Assembly: GCA_963930655.1 (NCBI GenBank)
Contig: OZ005602.1
Span: 28,719,840 to 28,783,839 of the forward strand
DNA length: 64,000 nucleotides
Source of the DNA: Myrica gale
Taxonomy: Eukaryota > Streptophyta > Magnoliopsida > Fagales > Myricaceae
Direction of reading: 5' to 3'
A model generated the notes under the pieces. That model made no database searches. It saw only the letters and a list, made by a program, of their open reading frames with translations, and was not told the DNA's origin. The translations under genes were made by a program, and so were the position numbers. Positions 33,109 to 44,772 of the stretch are shown one piece after another; within the stretch, counting starts at the first letter, position 1, and each line of letters opens with the position of its first letter.

Positions 33109-33302
33109 GGACTTGTTTGAACCCCAATTATTTGGGGTTAATATTAAAAAATTCATAATGTAATTTTTTATCATTATAATATTTATTAAAAATCTCCTCT
33201 CTATTCATTTTTTCACCAACTCTCATAAAATATCTTTATTTTTTCACAAACAATAATATTTCACAAACCCCAATACCCAAAATTTTCACACTCAAACAAC
33301 AC
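33109..33302. mobile_element. MITE-like element, GTTTG-ended family
   Basis: The left end ACTTGTTTGA (about 33109) is matched in inverted form by TCAAACAACA (about 33291-33300). AT-rich, with interior words such as TTTTTTCACCAACTC like those in 24876-25119. No coding capacity. Confidence 0.5.
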
Positions 33303-33318
33303 CTAAATCACCTACAAA

Positions 33319-33377
33319 TTCTGGGATTGTGCGCCTCATCCGCATGGCCTCTAATTAGCATTAACTATTGAGGCAAC
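33319..33377 (-). mobile_element. SINE head fragment
   Basis: On the minus strand it reads AGTTGCCTCAATAGTTAA and continues to a GATGAGGCGCACAATCCCAG stretch. It aligns with the head of the SINE at 47440-47658 (GTTGCCTCAACGGTTAG, and the equivalent of GGCATACAGTCCCAG). It is truncated before the B box. Confidence 0.55.
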
Positions 33378-34330
33378 TGGAAGTGGATTACACTAATATG
33401 AGCTTAAAAGAAATCTATTTTACTTTTATGAAATGAGAGAAATTTTTTTTTTGCAATTTCTTAAAGGAATTGTTTAGTCTAATTTGGATAGAGGATCTCA
33501 ATCCAACTCAGTAATTGGAAGGTTCAAGGATTGTTTGTCTATTATAGGTACTATGCATACAAAGAATATTTTAAGAATGTTTTGGAGTTATAAATTCATA
33601 AAAGGATATGCCCTGATGTGTACGTACGGTAAGTACTCCGTTCCGTATAATATATCCCAGTAACAGGTCAAAGACAATTCGAGTCATGTATTAATAAAGA
33701 GATCTGTAGTATATATGTGACTTTAATGGCTGCATATGTGTATTCCTTTCGGGACTTCAATGATTTTTGCAAGAACCTAATTAAGCGCGTGGAGAAGAAG
33801 ATTCATGCTAAATTATCTGCTAATTAATATAATCAATTTGAAAGAGCAACAATATTAAAGTCAATATAATCGAATTTATAAAGCAGTACCAGCTGGTTTT
33901 CATTTCAGTATTTATTGTTTTCAGCAAGTTTTTTAATTTTTTTTTTCTTAATTCATTGTATCTCATATATAGTTGTATATATATACCCTTATGAACAAAA
34001 CTTGGATTTAACCATCTAATTTGAAAATAATTTCATGCTCTAGAAAACCAAAGTATTATTATTCGAGGACTAGATCCAGAGAGAGAGAGAGAGATCAGCA
34101 ATCAAAACTGTACCCTCCCTGAGTCCCTGTCAATTGTTTGGATGGGAGAGTTTTGGATAAAGCCTTGATCAGTGGAAAATAGCGATCTGAGGTGATAAAG
34201 AGAATGAGTCAGAAACAAGGTTCAAGGCGCAAATCAAGATCACATTCCACAATGAACAAAAGAGTACTTAGAAAAACACATATATAGAATTACCGTATCC
34301 CTAGTACCAACCTCACTGACAATGTCACTA
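33378..34330. other. AT-rich spacer upstream of PAP A
   Basis: No gene recognised. A GA run lies at about 34078-34094. Confidence 0.4.
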
Positions 34331-34354
34331 ATAAACGAAAGCAAACTTCCCCTA

Positions 34355-34400
34355 TCTAGTATTGGCCTAAATATGAATTAACTTATCCGTGCTTTATAAG
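34355..34400 (+). promoter_or_regulatory. Core promoter of PAP A, conserved in PAP B
   Basis: ATTGGCCTAAATATG (about 34361-34375) followed by GTGCTTTATAAG with a TATA core TTTATAAG at 34393-34400. The same two blocks stand in the same order upstream of PAP B (48182-48224). The TATA core is 107 bp before the ATG. Confidence 0.65.
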
Positions 34401-34506
34401 ATGGCAAAGAGAACCCAAGAAGCATAACATATCCTCTTCCTCACAGCAAGAACTTTCAAATAATTCTGTGCCAGCTTCCTTTGCTCTATTATCCCTTGCT
34501 CCTCTA

Positions 34507-37500
34507 ATGGGGGCCTCACCTTCAGCTTCTTGGTTCCTCAAACTGTTTTTGTTCTCACTCATTACCATTAATCTTGCTTATTCTTCAGCTTCATCAACTT
34601 TGCATCCTTTTACTGCGGTGTCTCTAGCTGAGCATCAGAATTACACTGCTATATCGGAGTTTCGTGTAGTAAATAGAAGGAAGTTGCTCTCATGTCCTGA
34701 TCCAAACCCTTTTCTCCAAATTAGTGTTAGTCCGGACAACTCCATGTCAGATTCATTATATCTCACGGTTACGGTTAGTGGAGTTTTGCTCCCAGATAGT
34801 AGTGATTGGGTTGCCATGATTTCACCTTCTACTGCAGAGTAAGTAACCATCTTTAAACTCAATTATTATCTATTTTATGTTGAATATGATTTTTTTGACT
34901 CATCTATTACAAACTTGGTTTGTCTAATTGCTTCGATGATATAATGTGCATGCAGTATCACAGATTGTCCAACAAGCGAGGCTTATTATTTACAAACTGG
35001 GGACACTAGTGATCTTCCTCTTTTATGCCAATATCCTGTGAAGGTAAATACTAATATAAGCTCGCTTAGAAAAAAATACTAATATAAGCTTTGAATAAAA
35101 TATTAACTTATATTAGGAAGAAATTTATTAATTAGCCAGGGTAGAATAAAGCTGTACGATCGATATTTACATAATTAGAGTAATATGACCGTTTGATATT
35201 TAATAATTAGCCATATATAAATATAAGTTCCTCGAAATTGAAAGCATTAATATTATAAGTTAATTCTAGAAGCATGGGGCAATTAAGCTCGATCATATCG
35301 ATCGGCTAGTCACAACAAGTATTAATAAAAATGTTTTAGAGAAAAAATTTAATAGTTTCCTCTTTTTGGGTGACTAAGATTCAGTATTAATCCTGTTTGA
35401 AAGAAAAGGGTGAGATGAAATATATATACAGTGCTTAAAGAAAATGAAAAATAAAAGTAAAACTTATAACGATTTGTTCCAGAGTATGCCGGGGCTTAGG
35501 AGATGTAACATTGCATGATTTCATCACAAGAAAACTTTGCTAGCTAACTGACGTTTAAGAACGTTTTTATATATGGTTTCTGATCTCATTAATGCAGACT
35601 ATGATCACATGCATGATTGGCTTGTACATATTCTCGGCATTCAAACAAAATTTAACTAATTGTTCTATATTGTTGAATCGTGAGATTCTTGTCATCTAAC
35701 ACCAACATGAATTAATATGTACTTCAAAAAAAAAAAAATTGCAGGCGCAGTACGTGAGCAATGATCCCAACTATCTCAGCTGTGCGACCACGGAATGCCA
35801 GCTATATGATCTGTTTGACAACTGCATTGTGTCCACGTGCAGTGGTTCCATAACATTTCATGTGGTCAACATAAGGACCAACATTGAATTTGTGTTCTTC
35901 ACTGGTGGATTCGCCACACCTTGCATTTTAACTACAACGAGCCCTCTAAGTTTTGCTAATCCCAACATGCCACTGTATGGACATCTCTCAAGCGTAGATT
36001 CCTCTGGGACATCAGTAAGCGTCTGTAGATTTTTGTTTTTGTTTCCTTCTTTTCACGGTGAAGTATCCACGCCCTGTTGTTTTATTCTAAGACATAAATA
36101 TTGTGATTGGCGGTGTAGATGAGATTAACATGGGTTAGTGGGGATGACGCACCTCAACAAGTGCAATATGGAGATGGCATGTCACAAACTTCGGTTGTGA
36201 CTACATTCACACAGGCTGATATGTGCAGTGAGTTCCTTCGTCCCATGACAGTCTATGTTCTTTGCTTCCCTAGACAAGAGAAACGGGCGACATTACATTG
36301 GTCAATTTTAATTTTCACTTGTACTTCTCACTATGATTCTCCATCTTCTACTTAGATTTTCCCTTGTCACTATAAATGATTACAGCTTCAGATCTACCAA
36401 GTCCAGCAGCAGACTTCGGGTGGCATGATCCAGGATTCATTCATACAGCAGTCATGACTGGACTCCAGCCTTCAAGCACCTTCTCCTACAGCTATGGAAG
36501 GTATTCATCATGCGGAAGTCTTTTAATGCATCCTATAATTAAAGTTCTCCGTATTGAGTTATTCATGACCTCGACAATGAATTTGATTAAAGATCTTTGC
36601 ACTTATTTTAACCGTTTGGGATAATTCCCTGCATTCTGAACCAAGATATGGTGTATGTTCCATACCTATAGCAAGTAGCTACGAACTCAGCTATTATTTA
36701 TGGCCTCAAGTAATCGTGTAGCTATCACTGATTATCAAATTTGAGGTATTTTATTTACATTGTGATTTAATTAATGCAGTGATTCGGTTGGATGGAGTAA
36801 TCAAATCCAATTTCGTACTCCACCTGCTGGAGGATCAGATGAAGTTACTTTTATTACATATGGTGACATGGGCAAGGCTCCTTTTGATTCTTCAGTCGAA
36901 CACTACATTCAGGTAGGACGCATCTAATTCTACGTACATTACTACATTACTACTATTTTTTACAGATGCCAAGTTGCAAGAGCAAGTGCACCATATTGAT
37001 GAAAGTACAAGCTATATTACTTCTAGTCACTGACTAGAGACGGTTTTCATTTGTGACTTGTGTAGCCGGGATCTATTTCGGTGATTAACGCTGTGGCCGA
37101 TGAAGTGAATTCTGGAAATGTCAATTCCATCTTCCATATTGGAGATATTAGCTATGCAACAGGCTTTTTAGTAGAATGGGAATATTTCCTTGACCTTATC
37201 AACCCTGTGGCTTCCCAAATCCCTTACATGACAGCAATTGGAAACCATGAGAGGTAAGTTCCTCATACATCCATCCCCCAAATCTCAAATTATTTATGAA
37301 CCAGATTCAGCCAATGAATATATATGGTTATCCTTCTTGGTGCAGAGACTATATAAACTCTGGATCGGTATACATAACTCCAGATTCAGGTGGGGAATGT
37401 GGAGTTGCTTATGAGAGCTATTTTCAAATGCCAACCTCAGCAATGGATAAGCCATGGTATTCAATAGAACAAGGAAGTGTTCACTTCACAATAATTTCAA

Positions 37501-38843
37501 CTGAGCATGATTGGTCAGTTGATTCTGAGCAGGTAAATTAGCTGAAAGGCCATTTATCAATCAATTGCTCTATTATTTATTTTTCTATTGCCTTTTCTCT
37601 TAACTTATTCTATGGGCTTACTGTGATAAATAGTATAACTGGATGGCGGCAGACATGGCTTCAGTTGATCGGTCAATAACTCCATGGTTGGTTTTTATGG
37701 GGTGAGTAAAAAGCTAAACGAATAACCAACTTTCATTTTACTTTTCCAAAGATAGTATAACAAGCCTTCAATTGTTGCCTTCAGATACTGTTGATACATG
37801 ACAAAGGCTCATTCTAAGTTGTACAAATTGTAATGATGTACAAGTTGCTCAATTGCAGGCACAGACCTATGTATACTTCTGAAAATGCAGACACCAGTGT
37901 TGATCCATTCTTTGTTTCTGCTGTGGAACCATTATTGCTTCAGTATCAAGTAAACTCATATTTGAATTGTTACATATTGCAAGCTAGACATTGTCAGACT
38001 TGTATTTTTTTTCTAATGTCTAATGTTTGAAACATGAATTAGGTCGATCTGGCTTTGTTTGGTCATGTACATAATTACGAGAGAACTTGTGCTGTTTATC
38101 AAGGAGAATGCTTGGCTATGCCTACAAAAGATGCAAATGGGATTGATACGTACGACAATAGCAATTACAATGCCCCTGTTCAGGCAATTGTTGGCATGGC
38201 TGGCTTTGCCTTGGACGGCTTCTCAACTGATGTAAGCCATTCCTCCCTTACCGAAATATACACATACAATCATATAATTGGTAAATGTACTTGCACTTTC
38301 TTGTTTAGCCAATGTACATAGAATTTACCTTTGTTGTTCATCAACAGTCAAATAGCTGGAGCTTAGTCAGGATATCTGAATTTGGTTATGTCAAAGTGAG
38401 GGCAACAACTACCGAGCTATATTTCGAGGTTAGTGTGCTCCAGTCTAAACTTTAAGTGCAAATTCCTCTCACGTGTTTCACTAATGTGGTGGTTGAACAA
38501 GAAATTTTTTTATGGTGGATCCAAACGTAGGCTGTTTAGTTATATGAGAATTGTTAAGACTCATAGACATTTATGTCAGCTTATCACCCAAAAAACACCT
38601 TCATGTTTTAGCTATCCAATGTGAAACTCGACACATTTCGAAAGACAATAAGTTGTCTCGGGCCTTTGGTCTAGTATTATTCTTTCTAACTCAAGCATGA
38701 AATTCTTAAGCATTAGTTACAAATATGGACTTCAGCCATTTTTGTGCATGCGCACATGTTTGTCTCAACCTTTATCTCTATTTTTGCAGTTTGTGAACTC
38801 TAATACAAGAAATGTTGAGGATAGCTTCCGCATCACCAAATAG
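34507..38843 (+). CDS. Purple acid phosphatase, PAP27-like, tandem copy A
   Basis: Thirteen exons: 34507-34838, 34956-35043, 35745-36014, 36119-36227, 36386-36500, 36780-36912, 37066-37253, 37346-37532, 37634-37701, 37859-37949, 38043-38231, 38348-38428 and 38790-38843; 634 residues. ATG 34507 is chosen because MGASPSASWFLKLF matches the starts of copies B and C and opens a signal peptide. An N-terminal Fn3-like PAP domain is followed by the purple acid phosphatase N-domain, then the metallophosphatase core. Expected binuclear-metal ligands are all present: Asp334 (GDMG), Asp376 and Tyr379 (GDISY), Asn409 (GNHE), His498 (GHRP), and His535 and His537 (GHVH). The long PAP class is secreted or wall-bound and hydrolyses phosphomonoesters or related substrates. 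Arabidopsis relatives (PAP1/24/27) are labelled 'probable inactive' in databases; the ligands here do not obviously support that. A poly(A) signal AATAAA is at 38967-38972. All exons join in frame and the gene appears intact. Confidence 0.9.
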
Positions 38844-39769
38844 CTAAAGCCCTCCAACAAATAGAGGGCAGAGGAAGAGACAGAGGAAGAGAGATTTGTA
38901 GTTGATCCTTACCAGCCAAGAATCTTACAAAGGATCTCTCTTATAAATGCGCAACATTTCTTGACAAATAAAACTTTCATCTCTCTTGGCGCAAAAAATA
39001 ATAGGAGCTCGAAACATTGGGCTCTTTTTGTTACTAAGTGTACTAGCTTTTTGATTGATGATACTGAGTGTTGATCTTATGTTGAACCAAAATAACTGAA
39101 GGAAGAGAGTTTGTCACTGAGTGTACCAGTTGTTCACCCTGTGTAGCCTTTTTCATTGATTCAATAAACAACCGAATTATCAACATTGATATGTCAAAGA
39201 AGTTGTAGTACTTCATTAGACTGAATGTGTCCATCTTTGGAGATACTTATACTAATACTCCTTAATCTTACAATTATGTACGAGAATAAAGTTTGGATAT
39301 TTAACTTCTATCTACCAAAAGGCTGATAGGTCCCAAATAGATAATGGAGTAATCGAAATGTAAACCTTCCTTTAAGTTGGTTCTCTTGCCACTCCATGGC
39401 ATGCACTATATATTTTCAGTACTATATATCTATGATCGAAGAGAACCTCAGGCTCAAATGATGGCTCTGATCTACTTCTAGTGGAAGACTTTCTCTCTTT
39501 GTATGCTGGATTCGGAAGCAATCCACCACCCACAAAAAAAATAAAAGAAGACAATTTATATAGGCTCGAAAACTGGCACATGCTGTGCACAAAAATGAAG
39601 TCCTTGTAAGTGCATGATCATCTGAATGCTGAGCTCTTTCGAAAATTTGACCAGTCGAGGGGTCATTAGGAACATGCTGATGCTGATTGGAAATGACTCA
39701 CCAGTCCAACGATTAAAATTTGACCTCTACTTGAGAAATTAAGGCCAGTACTAACCAGTTAATATGGTT

Positions 39770-39977
39770 GATCTTATTTGGTTTCAAGGAAATAGGGTAG
39801 CTCATGGAAAGCCTCCCTTGGATGTCTGTGAGTTCTCCGCACAGGTGTATTAAGTCTCCTATGAACTTCTCAGGGCTTGGAATGTGAAGAATGCTACTAA
39901 TCCTAATGTGGCGTGGACTCCTCCCAGTCCCCCTCCCAGAGTGATAAAGATCAATTTTGATATGTTCAAGGAATATA
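39770..39977 (+). mobile_element. LINE remnant (linker and RNase H start)
   Basis: Reads NVKNATNPNVAWTPPSPPP and then RVIKINFD, the conserved entry into the RNase H domain of plant LINEs (W-x-P-P-P-x-x-x-x-K-I-N-F-D). Upstream residues (WFQGNRVAHG, LLRAWN) fit the linker, with one stop codon. The copy breaks off at a TA run (39972-39987). Confidence 0.65.
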
Positions 39978-39989
39978 TATATATATATA

Positions 39990-40795
39990 AGCCAAGTGCA
40001 AAACAGAGTATCAGCAAACAGAGAATCAGCGAGAGAAATTCCACAACCATTCCACAGGCATTTTTGCCATTGTATACTTACAGGTAACTATTTATTATTT
40101 TCACTATTCGAGATATCAATATATTCAACAAGAAGTTGTGATGTAACATTTTTTCTATTGCCCCCAGCTTCATACATTGCATGACATTGGTGGCACTTGA
40201 TTGTTGCAGGTAATTTCTCCACTTGATGCTAAGGATTTAGGCATGGACATTGACTCATCTCCCCAAGTACTCAAGAAGGGATGTACTGCTGTTGCGATTC
40301 TTGATTCTCCATAAACCCAATACAAACAGACGACTGACTTCAGGTCAAACAAAATCAGAAAGCAATTGGTTGGACATATATGGGACAATTACACTTTTCA
40401 ACCAATCAACTCCATGACACATTGCACCATAACCAGCTTTCACACATGGTATTATAAACTACCAATTTTGACACATTGCACCTTTCAACTAACAATATCA
40501 TATACTTCAAATCCTAACCTCAAAGTTTTATCTTGTCCAATATAACTGAAATATAATGCAATTAATAAAATCATAAGGCAGATGAGATTGAAGACATGCC
40601 CCCAAAGTGATTCAATTTCACAAAAAGCCATAGCAAAAGGACTAAGATAATAAAATATCATGGAGTTAGATAGCATGCTAAGTATATGTTTATGAGCAAG
40701 TACCTGGAGGATATGACTGAAGTGATCTGTGCTTCTCCATTTCTTCCTTTTCGTATGAACTCAAAACTCGAAGATCCCCCCCTTTCAGATTCAAC
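39990..40795. other. Spacer between PAP A flank and NLR pseudogene
   Basis: No gene recognised. A short open stretch at 40206-40313 has no known motif. Confidence 0.4.
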
Positions 40796-43700
40796 CTAAA
40801 GGACGTGGGCTATCTTTGACCACTCTTGTCCTTCTTTCTTGCATCGTTGCTCCAGCAGAGGACAGTTGTAGATCTCAAGGGATACAATTGGAGGCAAACC
40901 ATCCTTTGAAAGGGAAGTGAGCTTTCCGCAGCTAGAGATAGTTAGCCTTTCAAGAGAGGAGAGCTTTTGAAAGCCTTTAGAAGCTAGATATTCCAAATTG
41001 CGGAAGCGTCCGAAGTTGAGTCTGGTTAGAGAGGCAGGCAGCATCATCTCTGGGAAGGATATCAAATGCGTAGATCCACCACTAATATAAAGCATTTCTA
41101 GTGAGGTAAGATTGTGCAACCCCCAGTCAAACAAGGCCTCATTGATCTTGAGATCACGGATACAAAGTCTTGTTAGGTTGGTGGGAAAACCTTCTTCTGG
41201 AAATTACAATACTGGACAACTCAATATTGTCAAGTCTCGAAGAGAGGTGAGGTTGTGTATGTTATTGGGCAGGCCCTGCATTTTGTCGCATTTGTTTAGT
41301 GCGAGCTCTCTCAGGTTTGAAGGGAGCGAATCTCTGTCTGGGGACCAAACAAGATTTGGACAACCTGTAATAGAAATCCTATATAGATGGACCAGGTTAT
41401 CTAACCCCATAGGTAAGGATTTGAGGTTATCACAATCCAAGATATTAATCTCTTCAAGAACCTCTTTTCTACTTATTCCAGCTGTCCACAATCGCTAATG
41501 GAAAAGTATTTATGTGTTGCAGGTAGTTCTCCACTCAATGTTAGGCATTTCAATGACCCACATTTCATAATATCCAAACGCTTAAGAAGAGATGTGCTTC
41601 CGCAGAGGTTGATATTGTCATCCCCGTCGTCCAACAAAAACCTCAAACGAGCGCACCCTTGTATCCTAAGTATTTTTAAAGTGGGAAGAAGCAGGCCGAT
41701 TGCAATGTGTGTAACCGAACAACATCCAAAAAGTGTCATAGAGTGGAGGCATGCGTTGTTGTACATCATTGACTTGGGTAAAGATTGCAAGAGTTTGCAA
41801 TTCTCGATTCTGATTTCTTTCACCGTGTGAATAAAACCGGATGGTAACTGCTCTTCTACTTCTTCCGCCACCAAGGAAAGTAGTCTAGGACAGTCCTCGA
41901 TGTTCAGAGAACGGAGATGCGGGAGATGTTGCAGTAATCCCACCTCATTAGACCATAAAGGCCTCATCTCCTCACAACTCCCAATTTTTAAATTTTCAAC
42001 ATTTGTCATACCTCCCATATTGAACCCTTCTATTCGACAACTGAATTCTGAAATCGTGGAAAGACGCCAAAACCGCAATGAGCTGAAGTCCACCGTATTT
42101 TTTCACACAACCGCTTTTGAGTAGTCCATTTGTAGTTTGCAATGCTCTGGAAAGTTAGTGATTGGAACCACGAAATTCCCACATCCACTTATCTCAACAT
42201 TTTCCAGTGAAGGGAGGTGATGTGGTAACGTCCCCAATAACTTGGGACAGTTGCCAATACAAAGATGCCGCAGGCGTGGAAATTCCCCACCTGGAATCCA
42301 GTGCTCCCATTCTTTCATATCGTAGAAACTCAGTGTCTCCGTAAAATTCAAGACCAATATTCTTCACAGCGACCATGCCTCTGATTGAAAGGTCTTTGAG
42401 AGATGCTAGTTGTCCGACTGGTGGCAATGATGTGCAACTTTTACAGTTTTATATTAGGAAATGATGGACCTCTTAACCAAGTTGGAAATTTTGTACCGCC
42501 ATAGTACTTTTATTTCCTAGATCACTGTCCGAAAAAGGGACCTGAAATACAACAAACCAGGCCGAAAACAACCGGCAGGATCCTAAAAGGATCGGATAAA
42601 GCCGTCACATGCTCCATGCGAGGCAGAAGGAGCGATGGCCGAACTTTGTAGATCAAACCACCAGGACCTATGCTAGCCAATAGATACAACACCACAACCT
42701 GGTACAGAAAGCCTCAACAAGGGAAAAGATCCACAACGGATCGAAAAAGCCCCTGAGGAGCGCCGGATACAACAGAGTGCTTGATAGAGAGATCTTTCAA
42801 AGAATTGTTGGGCCGTAACATATTAAGTACCTCAAATTCATCCCTTGTTCTGCTATGCGACTCATCCAAGTCCCGACTCCACTCCAATAACAAACATTGA
42901 AGTTTGGACTTATCAATTAAATTAGCTTCCTCTGCATCCGCAGCTTCAATCACCTTCTCCAATTTTGAAATGCAGAGTGTCCCTAGAAGTTGTGACAAAG
43001 GTCCTAGCTCTTGTATACCAGAGCCACTTCTTTCCCCCACCACTAGATTTGACAATGTTTGGAGACTTGTTAATTTGCCGATTCGGGGAGGCAGTCCTTC
43101 CAATAAACTTGCTCCTTCAATATTAAGATGGCGTAGATTCACCAGCTTCTCAAAATTTGAAGGTAAATTCTTTAGAGCGCATTTCTTCAATAGCAATGTT
43201 TGCAAGTTATAGAGAGTGGTCATTGATTCAGGCAAGCTTCGAATTTGAGAGTAGGAAAGATCAATGTATCTACGACACTTCAAAACATCAATCGAATCAG
43301 GCAGCTCAAATATGTCGTCGTAACCACTAAGAGTAAGCACTCTGAGGTCAATACTTCTTTGTGCCCCATATCCTGCTGTGCAATACTTCTTTCCACTCGT
43401 CACTACCTTGTTTACTGCGTAGGAGGCCTCCTATTGTTTTTACTGCCAAAGGCAAGCCTTTACACTTTCTCACAATATCTTCACCGATAACTCTGAGGTC
43501 TGGAAATGCACTAAAATCTATTGCATCCAATGCATGCAGGCTAAGTATCGACAAACAAACATCATCTGACAGCAACTGTAAACGGTAAACTGGACCATGA
43601 ACGGTGCCCATCATTGACGAAACTCCATGATTGCGAGTGGTGATGAGTATCCTACTTCCAGGAGCCCCTGCTTCGAAAGGAGCACGTAGTTTTGTTCAGT

Positions 43701-44772
43701 CTTCGTAGTCTTCATTCCAAACATCATCCATGATCACAAAAAACTTCTTCCCCTTCAATTTATCCTGGAGTCTGACTTGCAACCAGTTTAGATCTTTGCC
43801 ATCGCAATTTTCAGAAGTACCGACAGATTCTAGAACTTCTTTCGTCAACCGAACAACGTCAAAATCTTCAGAAACACAAACCCATGCTTTCACCTCAAAA
43901 ACGACGTCCACCTTTTTGTCGTTGTATACGAGTTGGGCAAGACTTGTTTTCCCTATGCCTCCCATACCGATTATAGGAATCACACGGACCCCAGCATCAC
44001 TTGGATTTCCAGTCAGCAGTAACTCGAGCATATTCTCTTTATCTTTCTCCCTGCCATAAATGCCAGCTTCATTCATTACAGAAGTAGGCTGCAGGCTCTC
44101 TCTTTCTCTATATGACCTCATCCAATTAACTTTTTTTCTTAAATTCTGATAAGCTTTTTGTTTGACGATATCTTTGAACCGATAAGTGATTTCTGTAATC
44201 TTTGTTCCCAGCCTAATGTTGATCATCACAGCACTGGGATTCAAACCAGTACAACAGGCAGGGATGAGATTCCGTACCTTACTAGTGCTGGCTTGGTTTT
44301 CACCCATCAATTTGCTTCGCAAAACTTTCGTGGCAAACTCATCCAGAACGTCTTCAACATCATAGGCCAAGTCTTTGAGATCATCCAGCCACTGTTTCAC
44401 CAGGCCGTCAGTATGCTGCCTATCCTCCGCATCATCAAGCACGACCTGAATTCTTAACAACGTTTTCCTCCACTGGTCCAGCTTTTGCCCAATCCCCTCT
44501 CGTCGTGCAAATTTCAGCAAATTTGGAGACAGCAGTTGCTGAAAATCTCTTGAATGAACGCAGAAAGAAAGAGCTTTCCCACTGCCATTGTTTTCTTCAA
44601 AGAAAGGAATAGTCAGGAAAGACACAATGATAGAGAAGTAGGCAAAAGAAGAAGTGATTGGACAAACCACCTTCCAAATTATAACTGTCAAAACATCAGC
44701 AAGTGTAGAAAAAATCAGTCTCCTACTGTGCTGCTTTTTCTGTGATTCAATGACTGGTTTGGAGTCCACCAA
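40796..44772 (-). pseudogene. CC-NBS-LRR (RPP13-like) resistance gene, decayed
   Basis: Minus-strand NLR of the coiled-coil class. From the 5' end: a CC domain (KLDQWRKTLLRIQVVLDDAE, WLDDLKDLAYDVEDVLDEFA), P-loop GMGGIGKTSLAQ, RNBS-A AWVCVSEDFD, kinase-2 FFVIMDDVWNEDYED, RNBS-B GSRILITTRN, GLPL motif CKGLPLAVKTIGGLLRSK, then leucine-rich repeats to the stop at 40796. Lesions: in-frame TGA at 43696-43698 where a Trp is expected; loss of the end of NB-ARC including the MHD motif at about 43365; a 266-bp retroposon (42510-42775); frame changes near 42430-42470 and 42345; TGA at 42103-42105; a frame change near 41480; TAA at 41204-41206. In life this family detects pathogen effectors, but this copy cannot make a full receptor. 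The first 75 residues are hydrophobic and unlike a normal CC start. A truncated CC-NB product up to 43699 remains possible. Confidence 0.88.
42503..42782 (-). mobile_element. Retroposon inserted in the LRR part of the NLR pseudogene
   Basis: The 266-bp insert at 42510-42775 is flanked by AGTACTT (42503-42509) and AGTGCTT (42776-42782), a 7-bp repeat with one mismatch. Skipping it restores the LRR frame: LKDLSIKH before it continues as YGGTKFPTWL after it. The minus-strand 3' end is A-rich (GGAAATAAAA). The insert is more GC-rich than its surroundings and has no frame, consistent with a LINE 3' end or SINE. Confidence 0.75.
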
